Shown here in pieces: positions 25,130 through 47,199 of a stretch of DNA of 64,000 bases (its first letter is position 1; each line of letters opens with the position of its first letter). This stretch comes from Trichuris trichiura (taxonomy: Eukaryota > Nematoda > Enoplea > Trichinellida > Trichuridae). Location of the stretch: positions 744,001-808,000 of the forward strand of contig JBAJFE010000015.1 in NCBI GenBank assembly GCA_037903355.1, in the 5' to 3' direction. The position numbers and the translations under genes are program-made. The notes beneath the pieces are model-generated. The model was not told where the DNA came from. It made no database searches and saw only the letters and a list, made by a program, of their open reading frames with translations.

Positions 25130-28100
25130 TAATGGCGATTTATACGTTTATCACGCTTTTGCCTTATCGTTACAAGCTCTGACAATTATCGCAGCTTGCC
25201 TTTATAAAATTTGATGATTTCACATTAATCCATGGTAAAGGCGTTTGGTTCTTCTTTGCTCACGCTGATGGCACGGTTTAGAACAAGGTAGGGCAGCTAC
25301 AATTGTGTTTGAGCAACTGTTGTCAAGTAGACAAGAATTTTTTCATGCGCTATTACAGGAACTATTGACTTTTCTCTCAGGTGATCCGTTTGATTTACGA
25401 TTTATTTATGAGAAACCTTGCGTATAGGCTAAATTTTGTTCTGTCCCATTATGCCGTTTTAAAAAGGGCTGCCTGTGAAGTGCCTTTAACTTTTCTTCAG
25501 CTCAATGTTGCATTACCTGTTACAGTGCAAAAGTGCCTAGTTAGCGAGAAAACAACTCAAGTACAACGAAATTAACTATTCATTGGATTTTTCTTCTCCT
25601 TGAACAGCTCATAAAATATGTATTCAGTCATGGGTGATTAAAAGCTTAACCGCTGTGGTTCGGTTGGCAGCTTGTCAATATCTATTTTGTTTGAAAGTAA
25701 AAATGCTCTATTAATACATAAAATTATTAATGAACGGCTGTTTTTGTTTTACGGAGCGACATCTGATCCGTAATGTAACCAACATCGTCAGGGAAACCGG
25801 TAGAGCGACTGACGTTTGAATTTTTTTGACAGCTCACCTTTTTCAAAGATTCGCAGAGTGGACTTCGAGGGGGTGCCTTTTTTTTCATCCCTGCGGAAAG
25901 AAGGAATTTCAGTTTTGCAAAATACTTATGGGAAAGTTTTGATTTCGTATACAAGTAGCAGCTGAACAGCAACTGTCGAAAGAGGACTTAAGGCAAAACT
26001 TAAACGTTCATTTTGTGAGACTTCATTTTTTCAAATGGTAGCTTGACATTTCCCTCAATTTACTGGCTTTCACTCGCCTTGTACTGCGAAGCAATTATAG
26101 TAGATTTTCTCATTTCGACTTGTTGCTAGCATTAATTAGCTGTACAGCGAAACGCGGTCGGCTTCATCAATGATACGTTGAAGCATGGTTACGTACACGT
26201 GCGTTTCGTTCTTCATTTCATGGCTTGAAGCTTTCGTCCTATTGAAACTTGAATTAGTGCTCTTCAAATGCTTAAGATATACGTAGATTAGCTATCTCAT
26301 ACCGTTAGCAAATCCAATCATGCCTTTTTTTCACATGAATGCTAATTGGTTTTGAATCCCTTATGCGCTCACCAAATTTTGTCGTTTGTTGTTCATCTGT
26401 TGTACGTAGACTTTGCAAGAGGGCAGTTGCTGAAAGGAAAAATTTTACCGTTGCTTTCGTTGACGTCGTCTTACGCCAGCGTCAAAGTGAGCAGGTTTTT
26501 AAATTTAATTTCGTTTCTTTATTTATTGAGTCACACGTTTTCAACGTTGACTCACTGATTTTTGTGCCGTTCATCAAAAACAGTGAGTAATTTTTGACAA
26601 GAATAATTGCGTTAGGTGGGCAATTTCAACGCGCACGTTCTAAAAATCTGATCACCTTAACGGGAGTTCCACTTTAATCGGATCCATTTTGAAAGGTGAA
26701 ATTGCAGCAAAGGTTAGTGCTGTTAGTTCTCTAGTTTACAGGTAACTGACAAACAAATGCTCCGATGCGTCATGAGCGTTTTGTCTCGCCAGTAAACACG
26801 TATGTTTGAAGATGAGATATAATATTTAGGTATTGTTTGCTTGACCGGCAAATGCTAGTCCAAATTTTTTATTTCAGACTTCAGCTGTCGTCGAGCTTGT
26901 GGTATAGTTAAAATATTTGCCAAAAATAAATGCCATTCATCGCTTCCACTGTAATGGAACTTTAAGAGGCAAAAATGGGATCAGTCGATAGGCAGCTACA
27001 GATTTTAGTGGCTAAAAGAGCGTAGTACCACGCAAACTCTTCGTCTATTTTTTTCTTAGGATACTACCGTGCATAAAAATATTCTCTAGCCCGCTTGAGT
27101 CTAGTGATATCGGGTCTCATTGGTTGAGTTAACAGATGGCGGGCTAACAAAGGAAAACCACATTGATTATTTGAAGAGATCTATGGAGTCCTATATGTCA
27201 TAGGAAGCTTGTCGATTTGCATTTTGAGCTGGAATAAATTGACAAAGACATAATCATAAAAACGACATGTCCTTTCGTAGAAACGAAGTGCGCTGAAGCC
27301 AATTTTCTATGCAATACATTGCTTTGGACAAACTGTTGGGCCAAATCTTTCCCGTGCCAGTTTTTGTAGCGATGAAACGGTGGGTTGTTGATGTTTTCGA
27401 TACATCCTTATTGCATTCGTACCAATAGTGCGGGTTTTAAGTCGTCGAAAAAAAATTAGGACTTGTATGCGCATATTTTTGTCTAGCTGATTATAACGTA
27501 ATACCGAGCGTCTCTGCAGTCTTTCGACTGTTACTCTATAAGCATTGGTAAAGTTTTGTGGATTTGGTTTGGAGGAGAAATCCGTGTGCGGTCTTTTCAA
27601 AGGTCAGTTTCAAAAAGTACAGCATGCAAAGTGATTTAAAAAGGCTGAATTGCAATTGGATGTTCATAGCCGTTTCATTGCCTTTAAATAACAGTTGACG
27701 CCAGTCCGCTGAACTCTATAATTTCAGAAAAAAAGAATTATAGAAGAAATGAGTTTTTTTGAATAGGCTTCTTCAGTAAGGCTGCCTTATAAATGTTATC
27801 TGCAACGGTGGGCATTTTACCTTGGCAAGTTAGGGTAACGGTATTCTCAAATTGATCGGAATTTGAAGACGGGATGTTTTGCAAGGAAACTATGTACTTT
27901 CATTTTGTTTTGCGGAGAGGCAAAACTTTTTTCCTTATTGAAACGAAGAATGGTAGACAGTATGAAAGCTTGGCAGCTCACTTGATTAAGTGCCAAATTT
28001 TCCATTTGGTAATGCCATTTGCCGAGTAAGCGTTCGGTTTCCACGTCGGCCGATCAGCCATTGAATTTTACTGTTGATCTATGGTTTCCCAATCAATTGT

Positions 28101-31100
28101 ATTTTAATTTCCACGTGAACTATGCAGATGGATGCCGTGTACCAAAGTGACTTATTGGATGCAATCAGCTCGCTATTGAACTCATTAATTCTTAGCACGA
28201 AAATGCATTGACGCTTTACTGTTTTATTGATGTTGCGGGAATGACATTTAGTCAGTTGAAGGTATTGATGTTAGGAGTCAAATTAATCCAATTTCGCTGA
28301 TTTTAAGAGTTCTCGCGTCAAGGCTATATTTTTGGCACATTTTGAAACGATCAGAAAACTTTGTTGTTGTTGTTGTTGCCTTTCAGGCAAAACTGACTGA
28401 CGAGACATTCCCGTGCAATTCATCTTTAAGCGATGACGGTTTACGAATTGCAGTATGCAATTTTTCATGATTTCCGTTAAACCTACGCAGTGGCGGAATA
28501 TAATGACTCGAAATGTTTGCCATTTCTTTCATTGAAGTGTTCGTACTCAAACATTTTAATAGCAATAGTGGATAAGCGTCATTTTCTTGAGCCTCTGAAA
28601 CAAAATTTTGACTTTCATCATGTTTCCATGTAACTTTGCATCATTTCCTCGTTCTAACCCCGAAAGGTTAGACACAAGATTATTAATGGTCTCATTGACT
28701 TGACGGAAATTCTACCTGGGCTTTTCTCATTTAAGGCTTCTTCCAGCTCATTGGTCAGTTCTTTCATTTACATCTCTCAGCGTAAGAGTATTTTTCTAGG
28801 AGCTTTTTAAAACAAAGATATTCTTCGTTAATGTCAAAGTTTGCCTTAGTACAAGTAATTTCTAAATACGACTTGTGCATACCTAACAGGGGGTAATCTT
28901 GCTTGAATTTAAAAATAGGACTAGCCTGAAATTGAACCTTCTCTCTTCATAACGTAGGCGTCCTTATTTAATTTTCCATGGTCGATAACCGCGAAAAAAG
29001 TATTCCAAATGTTGATCTATATTTTATCATAGCCAATATCAAGTGCTTTTAATGCTACGTGATTCTTAGCTTTAACTTGAGTCTGTACTGTTAAGGAGCA
29101 AACAGTAATAAGCAAATTCCGTTATTCAGTACACGTTTCATCAGCGGCATTGGTATTCAACGTCTCCAACAAGAAGCATTTATTATTAACATAAAGACAG
29201 ATAGCAAGAAGCGTTAAGTGGGGCTGGTTTGCTTCTCAGTTATGCATTGGTGTGCCTAGGAGACGACAGATAACTCCACTCAGTGTCATGCGGTCAGCCA
29301 TGTAGCTTGTAACCCTGTCGTCGCATAGTTTATTTAGTGCGCCTGCTGTGAATGGGTTTTCAAAGCAAAAAGTTTTATTTACCCATTCAAAAGCGCGGAA
29401 CAAAGTTTACAAAGGATGATGCAGCTTATCAGCATGCATACTATGTTCATTTCTTACGCAATTCCGCGTCCAAAAATGGCAAGTATGACGTCAATTGCTT
29501 TGCTGCTCTAACAAAGACGGATAACTTCACTGATAGGAAGTAATTTGAACTGAAAATAAGTTACAGACTTTTATGCTCTACTTTTCTCTGCATTAGTTTT
29601 GTCATGAGCTCCAGGAAAAAGCTTAGAACGCTGCGTGTACATTATCTTTTCCCGCTTAAGACGCCTTCGCCAGAAGAGGTGCGCAGAATTGTATGCACAG
29701 TGCCAGTAGTAATAATTCTTACGAAGTCGTTTCAAATTTTATGACAAATTTGAATGTAGCCTGCCAATCGTTGTCAACCAGGGCAGCATGTGCGTATAAC
29801 AGAACTGCTGACTATTTGACGCGGCATTCTTTTGGTTAACCAAACTAACTAAGCGTGAGCCGTACGTTTTGTCGCAATATTTACCGAGAGACGTTGGAGC
29901 GACTAGAAAGTCCTTTGCATTAAGTTTTGTCATTTCTTTTTCTCTCTTCAAAATTTTACTTCACTTCAGCAATCGACCGTTGGATAATGGCCTTGTAATA
30001 AGTACATAGAGTGCGTGCTAACCTGGTCGCCTCTGCATCGCCTGACGGAAACCATGCATAGGTATGACTACCTAATATGACAGACAAAAATTCCACTGGA
30101 ATTATCACTAATTCCATCATCCAACTTGTCCCCCGGAAAGAAGTGTGACTTCTTGACTACTTATCGAAATCGATTTGGGTCAGACAGCGATGATTATCTG
30201 AGGACGACCTGTTTACCATAGAAGGCAGAGAAGGCGGCTCACTACCTGAAATAAGTCATTTTGACGAGACAACATAGCAGTCGTAGAAAAAAGTTTACTT
30301 TGTTTTGCTTCGCCCACTCTCCAGTGGGTTTTCCAGCTGTACTTTTTCTTTTGGTCGGCCGGAGCACTAGTCTTCCATTTTGTCTCTGATGAGCCACTGC
30401 TGCTCAGCTTAGAAATTCGACTTACCTTTTCTGCCTCCAAATAGGTGAAACGCAGTCTAGGAAGTTCCAACGTTTTCCAAATGCTAAATTAAATTACTTT
30501 TTACGGGCAATCTTGATTTCTTAAGTTCGTATCGCCAATTACGGCTTTACCATTGACAATGGTGACTAAAATGTTGCGCTCTCTTACCCTGCGTAGGCTC
30601 CCGTTGAAAGGGTAAACGGGCTATTAAGTCACATTTCCCACGGCAGTTCGCTTTGGAACTGCATAATAACTTCGAAACGGTTAATTTAACTTGAACTATT
30701 TATGGGCACATTTCAATCATGCACTACCAATCGACGCAATTCTTAGTTTGCGTATCAGTGCAAACGGTCGTTTGGAAGCGCCTTTAGCGGCACTGTCTTG
30801 ACGATTTATTTGGGCTTTCACTTTTCGTTATAATTTATCTCTTTTGCTGCAAAGGTCAAGGAAAGATTTATCTTGTCCGAAAATGAATGATTGCTTAAGC
30901 AAAATCTTTGTCAAAAGGTTTTTTGCGCTTCGCCTTGCCATTGAAAAAAGAAAAGATACACTGCCTTAGCAGCTGAGTGATAGGTTAGCGCTTAAAATCT
31001 AAAAACAGCGCCTAGAGACTTCTGCGTAACTTTGAAGCGCAAGCAGGCATTTTTAAATAGAGTTTTTTGATTCATTTTTAAACTGAGAATGTCGATTTCA

Positions 31101-32708
31101 TGGCCACATTTCCGGGAATCAAATACATCCTCTGTGCAATGGGTGATGAATAAAGGCACTGCTGAAGTGTCCATGGGTTCATTTGTATTCATGCTGCACT
31201 CGTTCAGCATTCAGTCATAGTTTGCTTCGCCGAGGTAAAGTAGACCAGGGGCTTGCCGGTTTCGATTAGCGGAAGTGCGCCACCATTTGCGGTCGTTTAC
31301 ACTTCATTGACCCTTCAGGCACGTTTCGTTTACAAAAGAATTCGCAAGGAAGTATGCTGAGCTGCCGAACTTCTTAGTTGGGTCTAATCAGTCAGTCAGA
31401 AAACTAAAATAATTTTTTTCCGCACGACGTGACGGAAAACATATCAGAGCGTCAACGAAGTTTTGTTGTTTCAGTCCGGCTGAAACGTACGCGCTCTTGT
31501 TTGTTTGTCCAATGGGTAGCCTTTATTTGGATTAAACCAACGTTCAGTAAGGTTGTTCAAAAACTTAGTTGCTTACTGATGACATGTCCGTTATTGTTTT
31601 CTAATGGAAAAGTTGCAATCACAGGTTTAATGGCAAAGAATGACATGCTTGTGTGACCAGTTTCTGTTTGGGCTTTGACATTTTCAAACGGCCTTCTTGA
31701 AATCATGTCTGAACTTCCGAAGCGCCGTCGTAGGAATGATGCAGCCATTGCATTAAGTGGCGCAATTCCTTTGCTGGTCGAATACCACAGCTCACTTTTT
31801 CGCTCCTTTTTTTGCCCGTCATGGTTAATCTCAACTGGAAACCTGTCGATGCTATAAGTCTGTTAGGAGGAGGTAACTGTATGCGCTTTCCTTAATTCCT
31901 ACCATATGGTGTAACGATAGTTCGTAGAAATCAGCGATGTAGCTAAGTGTAATTTCTGCAAACCGCTGACTGCAATGCATCGGATAGCGCTGATGCCTTA
32001 TTCATACTGTTGCTTAGCTGATATTGTGCTACGCGTTTTTCTGCTTTAGTTATCGACACTTTTCCTTTTTAGGAGCAATAAGTGCCAATAGAAAAAGTTG
32101 TTTACGCCTCAACATTTTCTCTTACGTCCAGGTATTCATAGAATAGTGATAAGTGCTTGCTTAAATACACTTTCAGATAACCATGGACGATGCAGCTCCA
32201 GATTTAGTCTTGCTCAGCTTCACGAACCATCAAGTGTAGTACTGCGCGTTTGGCGTCTTGCAATCTTGGTGCAGTAAGATGCGGCATCATCAAGTTGGCG
32301 TTGCAGCTTGCAGCGTCGAGGAGGGCATGCTTAAGAATGGTAAGTGTTGAAAAGTCTTTAAGCATTGTTGAGCAGTTAACGTCCGTGAACATGTTATGGT
32401 TTCCTGTGCAGCCTTTTCTGCGTAACAAAAAAGTCACTCCAGTTAAGTTTACCATTTGTCCTTAGCAATTTGTTTCGACAAGTTCCATCCCTATCGGCTA
32501 GTTGTTAGCATATTTTCAGTGGCTACAGCAACAAAAAGAGGAGAAGTAACGTTAAGTGACAGCGAAGTAGAATAACTCTAGTGGTCGTTCCCGTAATGGT
32601 CTAACATTTGACCAGTTTGTTGTTCAGTGAATCACTCTTCGAAATATTTTTCGTTTTTGTCAGTGGTAGACGCAGTTAGGTTATTCATTGCTTCTGAATC
32701 ATTCTTTC
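25130..32708. other. gene-poor intergenic region
   Basis: About 7.6 kb with only short frames on both strands, a TTG microsatellite at 28361 and an exon-like minus-strand segment at 30426-30483. Nothing could be assigned to a family. Confidence 0.5.
28361..28378 (+). repeat. TTG trinucleotide microsatellite
   Basis: Six TTG units in the gap between SORBS and PMCA. The exon-like stretch from 28388 that follows (acceptor tttcag, then a short open frame) is not supported further. Confidence 0.75.
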
Positions 32709-32885
32709 ATGACTAATCCTATGGCAAAACTATACTCCTGGGGGCTAATTGTATTCGCATCAATTGGTTGCTTGCTTTGTTCACTTGTTTTGGTCCTGTG
32801 TCAACGCCGCGAAGATCCTGCTGTTTTCGCCTTACCTACCGCTAATTTACGCATTAGGCAAAGGACAATCTTTCAAGCCAATTGA
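32709..32885 (+). CDS. candidate small membrane protein or last exon, unrecognised
   Basis: An ATG frame of 58 codons ending in TGA, with one clear membrane segment (WGLIVFASIGCLLCSLVLVL) followed by a basic tail (CQRRED). Its length and context do not identify a family. It could be the last exon of a type I membrane protein. Confidence 0.25.
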   Translation: MTNPMAKLYSWGLIVFASIGCLLCSLVLVLCQRREDPAVFALPTANLRIRQRTIFQAN

Positions 32886-33094
32886 TTCCTCATTTGTTTG
32901 AACGTAGTACATTCGTTTCGCTGCACCAATGGGATCAGTTCGACGGAAGTAAAGGTGCGAACCTGCAGTAGCGCCTCTTCGAGCGCGTAGATTCTTAGGG
33001 TAAACGATCCAGCACGACGCCTCCCACTACGAAGCAACCGTTCAGCAAGGAACGTTCAGTTTTCTTTTATTGAACGAAGCACAACGACGCAGTG

Positions 33095-33209
33095 ATGGCT
33101 GCGTTTGAAAAAGTTTCTTCATTCGACCAACTAAGTACGTTTCCATACCTGACTAACTTGCTTAGAGACGCGATCAGGCAGATTAGCTGCTGCACATTTT
33201 CTACGGATG
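33095..33209 (+). CDS. candidate 5' coding exon, unrecognised
   Basis: ATG followed by MAAFEKVSSFDQLSTFPYLT and on to a phase-1 gtaatg donor. A soluble, protein-like composition and a good donor suggest a first exon. I found no partner exon in phase. Confidence 0.25.
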
Positions 33210-33466
33210 GTAATGCTCTCGCGGGAAGCGATTTTACACTCTCTAAAAGTTCCAGTCTTTCAAACCGAGTTGGTTATTGAACAGAAAATTAACTGTTGAC
33301 TAAAACTTCCGCTATGCTTTATATTTTCTTTCCAACTAGTTAAGGTTAACTATATAAAATACATTAAGTACACGCATACGAATATATGTGTTAATATGTC
33401 AGCTGGCCGTATTGGGATGGGAAGATTAAAATAACGTCCCTGTAACTGCCGTTGCGAGAGTGATAC

Positions 33467-33602
33467 AAAATAGCGTCTTGTACACTGGGTGCTTCGTAAT
33501 GGGTTGGAGTTTCATAGTGTTTGATCTTCTACGGCTTTTTCCGTTATGCTTATCTTCTACGGGAAAAGCCGTAGAAGATGAAACACTATAAAATAGCGTC
33601 TT
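33467..33602. mobile_element. hairpin insertion C flanked by a 13-bp direct repeat
   Basis: The direct repeat aaaatagcgtctt occurs at 33467-33479 and 33590-33602. A 34-nt leader (33480-33513) ends agtttc. It is followed by inverted arms 33514-33539 and 33564-33589 (26 bp, one mismatch) that start atagtg. The 24-nt loop contains a third partial copy of the arm motif atcttctacgg. The layout is that of elements A, D and E. Confidence 0.75.
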
Positions 33603-33889
33603 ATGTTAATGTCTTTTGGTGGCGATTGATCACGGCGGATGACAAAAGTCTGCTATTTTCAGCAGGTAACTGTTTCGCTCGCCAATCTGAATTTAGTAGC
33701 GCAATGTTGTTCAGCATCGGTTAGCAATGCCAATTATTTCTCATCGGATGCGGTCTTTTTCCAAGCTGACATTGAATTTTAATTCAATTTAAATATTAAA
33801 TCTTCCAAAGCATCTTTGACCAACCTTGGAAACAGTAAAAGCGAACCTCCATTCTCCCTAACAGTTTAAAAAAAGAGAGACCAGCGGAA

Positions 33890-34051
33890 ATGGAAAACTT
33901 GTCGAAGAGATGCCGAGTTAATTGGCTTCGATTTAATATTGCGAAAGCAGCAGGCCTTGACTATGTATTGGATATTTGTTTGGAGACAGGCCGTATTGTG
34001 AAGTTTTTTGAGCGGCGCCTGATTTGTTTCTACGAGCGAGGTACAAGTTAA
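33890..34051 (+). CDS. candidate short gene or exon, unrecognised
   Basis: A 53-codon ATG frame (starts MENLSKRCRVNWLRF, contains LDICLETGRIVKFFERR), also open upstream to a ctaacag acceptor and with a phase-1 gtacaa donor near its end. It looks coding, being rich in Arg, Trp, Tyr and Phe. It matches no family I know. Confidence 0.3.
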   Translation: MENLSKRCRVNWLRFNIAKAAGLDYVLDICLETGRIVKFFERRLICFYERGTS

Positions 34052-35664
34052 GAGAGAACTGTAATAGCCTTGGGGTTTCCTTTCACGGATTGCCTGAACA
34101 TGTAATTTCTTGCGTCCGTACAACGTGTAGAGTGCCGGATGATTTCTCGTGTCGGCCGAAATGGTTCAATACTTTTCATGTGAAAAAAAGGGGTACCTAA
34201 ATTGGTTTTTCCTTTTTCTGTCTCTGTGCCGTGATTAAAGAATAAATGGAGTCGGCATATTGATCATATGAACTTATCGTTCTTCTTTCTGGAACTCTTG
34301 GATAGGCGGTCAGGCATTATTAGCAAGCTTTTGGGCAGACGTGCGTGAAAAAGTTTGACAGTTTAGCTTGGATCGCATTACGCGATTACTTACTGCTTTG
34401 AATATCCAATTGCCTATTTCTTGGAAAGCTTGCCAGGTTTGGTTTGTCGAGAAGTTGTGCAAAAATCGTAGTATCGACTGTTGAACCAACTGGCTCGTCA
34501 AACTATCTTATTGTTCAGTAGGAACCCATGACTGGTTAGGGCCGGGCAGTATCGACCCGATAAGCATTAACTTGCACGGCATTTACATCCATCTACAGTG
34601 ATCAATTAGCAAAACAACGTTATTGCTGCCTTCATTTTGTCCTCTCTTCAATTAACTGTGCTCACATGCAACGGCAAATGGTGCACGTAAGCATGCACGA
34701 TTCAATCTGCATTTTTTAACAGGCGACCTTTGCCAGCAACTCATTACAAGGTTAAAGGGCACGACAAACAGCTGATAACTCATTTCAGCTTTGTCGGTCA
34801 CTGCTATCTATACCTGATGACATTTGTCTGCCTATTTTTGAAGTAGAGTTAAAAACTGTAAACCATGATGGGTTTACCCAACAAACGACGCGTTTCTAAC
34901 CGCGGATACGCCATGAGCAGACGCGTGTAGGTATTTTCTCAAGCCAGGCTTTTACAAACGCTTAAACAGAATAGAAGCTAACAGTTGGCGGAATTTTCTT
35001 CCGACCAGATTCGATTCCATTTCATCCCAACGGGTGCTACTATAATGAGTCACGCTTCAGATAGGCTAGCTCGAATGCTGTACGCAAGTCGAACCGTGTG
35101 ACCTAACCCGTGCACGGATGATGGACTGAACGAATAGAGCCTTTGAACTTCCGTTTGGCTGTTCTATCAGCGACACTATAAAGTCTGTTGTTATTAAGTT
35201 TCGACAGCTGCATTGCTGTTCAGGCGGTTGGGTACTAAAAGGCTTCGGGTCACGCTTATTGGTCATTCAGCCATATGTCGGAAAGTTTCCTTTCTAATCC
35301 ACGTTCAAGAGGATCGCTAAGAATTCGAAGTTCGCTGTTCGCCAGTGGCGAGACTTCAATACCTTCCTTCCATAGGCAATAGAAAGGCACTCTTCGTTTG
35401 TCGGTGCAGCAAAACTATGATAAATCAAAAATTTCAATTCGTACAACCAAAGCTTGACATGAGCATTGCAGCGGTAGAGATCGAGCATTTATGTGTTGCA
35501 TACTATAACGTCTTTTACGGCTTCTGTGTTAGGGTTTAGTTAGGAGCCGCTTAATTGGGGAGTGTTCTGCTTAACTGGTAAAATGAGGGTGCGACATTTT
35601 CGTGCTTCAATCCCTTTCTTTTTGATGTTGCGTGTCGGGTTGCGAAAGTACAGTAATATTGGAA

Positions 35665-36135
35665 ATGGTGAATGAGAAGAGCATTCAAGCGGCTGACAAT
35701 GTAGTCGCCCCTTTTATGTCGGCGATGATCAATGACGGAGCTGTCTTTGTCATCGATGGTCTGAGAGGCTACAGTTTTGGTGACAACATTTGGTGAGCAA
35801 AATTTGTCGACGTGTTCGGAGAGGTCTTTATCCGCTGCTCATTATGGTTTGCAGAAGAATCAGCAGCGAATATCGATTAGAGCACGAGCCGCTACCATGC
35901 TTTGAACTGTCCTCGAACCGCTAAATACATGTACATCATGCGACCCAGGTGGCAGTTTCCATGGTGCTATCTGATATTGGTTAACAGCTAACGACAAGAG
36001 CAGCACAGTTTCTGCCGGCTGAACCCCTTCCGTGCGTCAGTTAACTGGAAAGACGTCCATCCTTGGGAGAACGGATACTACACTGACGATGGCGCATTTG
36101 TCCTTTTCGTACAAACGATTAAAACGATCGTCTGA
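35665..36135 (+). pseudogene. coding-like islands, possibly a decayed gene (weak MATH-like end)
   Basis: The first island, 35665-35796, contains VVAPFMSAMINDGAVFVIDG and ends at a gtgagc donor (35793). The second, near 35874-35925, contains SSEYRLEHEPLPCFELSS before a stop. The third, 36001-36135, contains NPFRASVNWKDVHPWENGYY and DDGAFVLFVQT. The third resembles the end of a MATH/TRAF fold (GYLxxDxxxxxxxV), but this is weak. Splicing the pieces gives stop codons in the simplest phases, so decay or wrong boundaries are likely. Confidence 0.25.
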
Positions 36136-38037
36136 ATGACGCAGCGTTACAGTGAGTGGTGCATACTTGAGAAATCAGTGGAACGTCTTGACAGTAGTGT
36201 TATCACGGCTCGTTGATAACCGGGTAGTTGAAACATTTTGGCAACTGCTTGATCGGTTACAACCAGCATCGGCCGTGTACTATTCGTTGGCAGCCTCTCT
36301 TCCGGCTGATCATTTTTGTATGAAATGTTGCTTTGAAGCAGTTAGTATATGGGAGTGCCTTGTCTTTGTCGATTCCAACAATGGATCATTCTTTAGTTGC
36401 CCTCCTTTTGAAGCAGCACCTACCAACTTCATGTTGCGTCGTAGCCAGCAGCCGCTGGCACTAGTCAGCCAGTGGTCATTGCAGGTAAAGAGGCTGTCAC
36501 ATTCTTGAACAGTCTCTGCTACTGGTTCGCAAAGTTGGTGTGCACAATAACGCCAAGCACTGACCTTACGAACTGCAGCTTTCGTCTGTTCTTAAATTCT
36601 TTACTTTAAAGTTGGTAATTCATTTCTCTTCCTCAAATTTGTCAAATATTTTTGATGAAGACCATTGATAATTGTTGCAGTTAACGCGTAGGTATAATAT
36701 TGTTAAGTCCTAACAATTTTGCGGAAATCTTCTTTCGTCTGATGCTTTTCGCGTGTATTTAGGCGCGTCAAACGTTGAAGACTTTTATTTAGAATGAGAA
36801 TACACTGTTGACTTGTCCAACGTTCTGTTGATTAGCAACATTGGTAAATTTCAGTTAGCTGGAAATTCAGCAGGCTTTCTTTTCAGTCGCAAATCATCCT
36901 ATTGCATGGCTGAGAAAGCATTTCATTGGCATTGCTGAACAGCGTCGAGTCCAAGGTTCCGTAAGCATTAGGAGGTCAATTAGTCGAATCAGGTGACAAC
37001 GACGACTGCCGACTGGCAGGCAGCTCAGTCGAAGGAATTTTCGTTCAGAAACGGTAAATCAATTCTTGAAGGCGTCACACACATCTGACTTCAGAATTTC
37101 CGTAAGAAATTGGCAAAGAATAATGGGCATTTCCAGCTGCCCCTTTGAGACCCCACCCTTTCGGCGGGATGTCGCAACACCAAAGTGGCATGTGGTTAAG
37201 CTTCTTTGGCTACACGTGGGGCCGTTTTCGTTTGAAACACTCGCCAGCCGCTAGCTTAGCCTGACTAACGAATTAACTGAGGGAAATACGCGCAGCTGGA
37301 AGCTTTTTGTATACCCTGCGTGCTTCGCGGTTTTTAATGTTGACAGTTGCCGGCTCATTGCCCTCTAACCAGAAATATGCCCAAATCGATAAAGCTATTC
37401 TTCCTATTGGGAAATCCGACCAGCAAGAATCGGCGAACCGGGCACCACTACCGCGTCGTCGTTGAACGCTTGCATTTCTCATGTCTTCTTCTTCTTCTTC
37501 TTCTTTGCCTGGTCGGTGGTAGTATCAGTTTTCATGCCCTTCTATCGTGGCTGTCAGCTAAAAGCGGCTCGCTCGTCTTGACAAATTTTTTCAAAAAGTC
37601 AGGCGTTCGACGCGCATTCCTGTTGTGGCGGCGAAGGTCTCCGCAGTCGTTGTCGTATGTTGCTCCAGTTGAACAACACAACAAATTCTGAAAGGTTGTT
37701 TCGTCCTCACTATGCGGACTTGCCACGCACTGTCTGACCAAAGACGTGATTAACATTCTCTTTCGCGTTGACATTTGAAATATCCTTTTTTCCTCAATTG
37801 GCTCTCGTAAGTCGCCCTTCCGGGTTGAATTGGTTGATATAAAAAGCGGCGATTCACTCGTGCGCAATTGCAAGTGATCGCGTGTCATTGGACCCACATA
37901 TCGTGCCCTGACTTGACGTCGATGCACCTTGCTTGCGTTGCGGCCAATTGACTTAAATTCTTTTATTGCTGCTGATTACAAATTTGCGTACCGATAAACC
38001 ATGCGCCCCATTAGTAATTGGTTTACTTTTAGCAAAA
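36136..38037. other. region upstream of the PMCA gene
   Basis: Contains overlapping open frames on both strands (plus 36152-36508; plus 37347-37691 against minus 37532-37927) without recognisable domains, plus the CTT repeat. The PMCA promoter and 5' UTR presumably lie here. Confidence 0.4.
37485..37505 (+). repeat. CTT trinucleotide microsatellite
   Basis: A run of CTT/TTC units about 530 bp upstream of the PMCA start. It falls in an open frame on each strand, but neither frame is recognisable as a protein. Confidence 0.8.
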
Positions 38038-47111
<9,074 letters not shown>

Positions 47112-47193
47112 AAGTTCAGTGTACTGCTTAGAATTTTGCCATTGGAGACTGCTTGATTGTTTCGCCCTGCGCAGACGTTTATTTGGCTGGGCG

Positions 47194-47199
47194 AATAAA
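47194..47199 (+). other. candidate polyadenylation signal of the PMCA gene
   Basis: AATAAA lies 83 nt after the PMCA stop codon. A longer 3' UTR is possible. Positional inference only. Confidence 0.4.

Noticed and set aside
37347..37927. Overlapping frames of 114 and 131 codons on opposite strands upstream of PMCA
   Set aside because: Mutually exclusive, no homology, includes the CTT repeat; probably non-coding.
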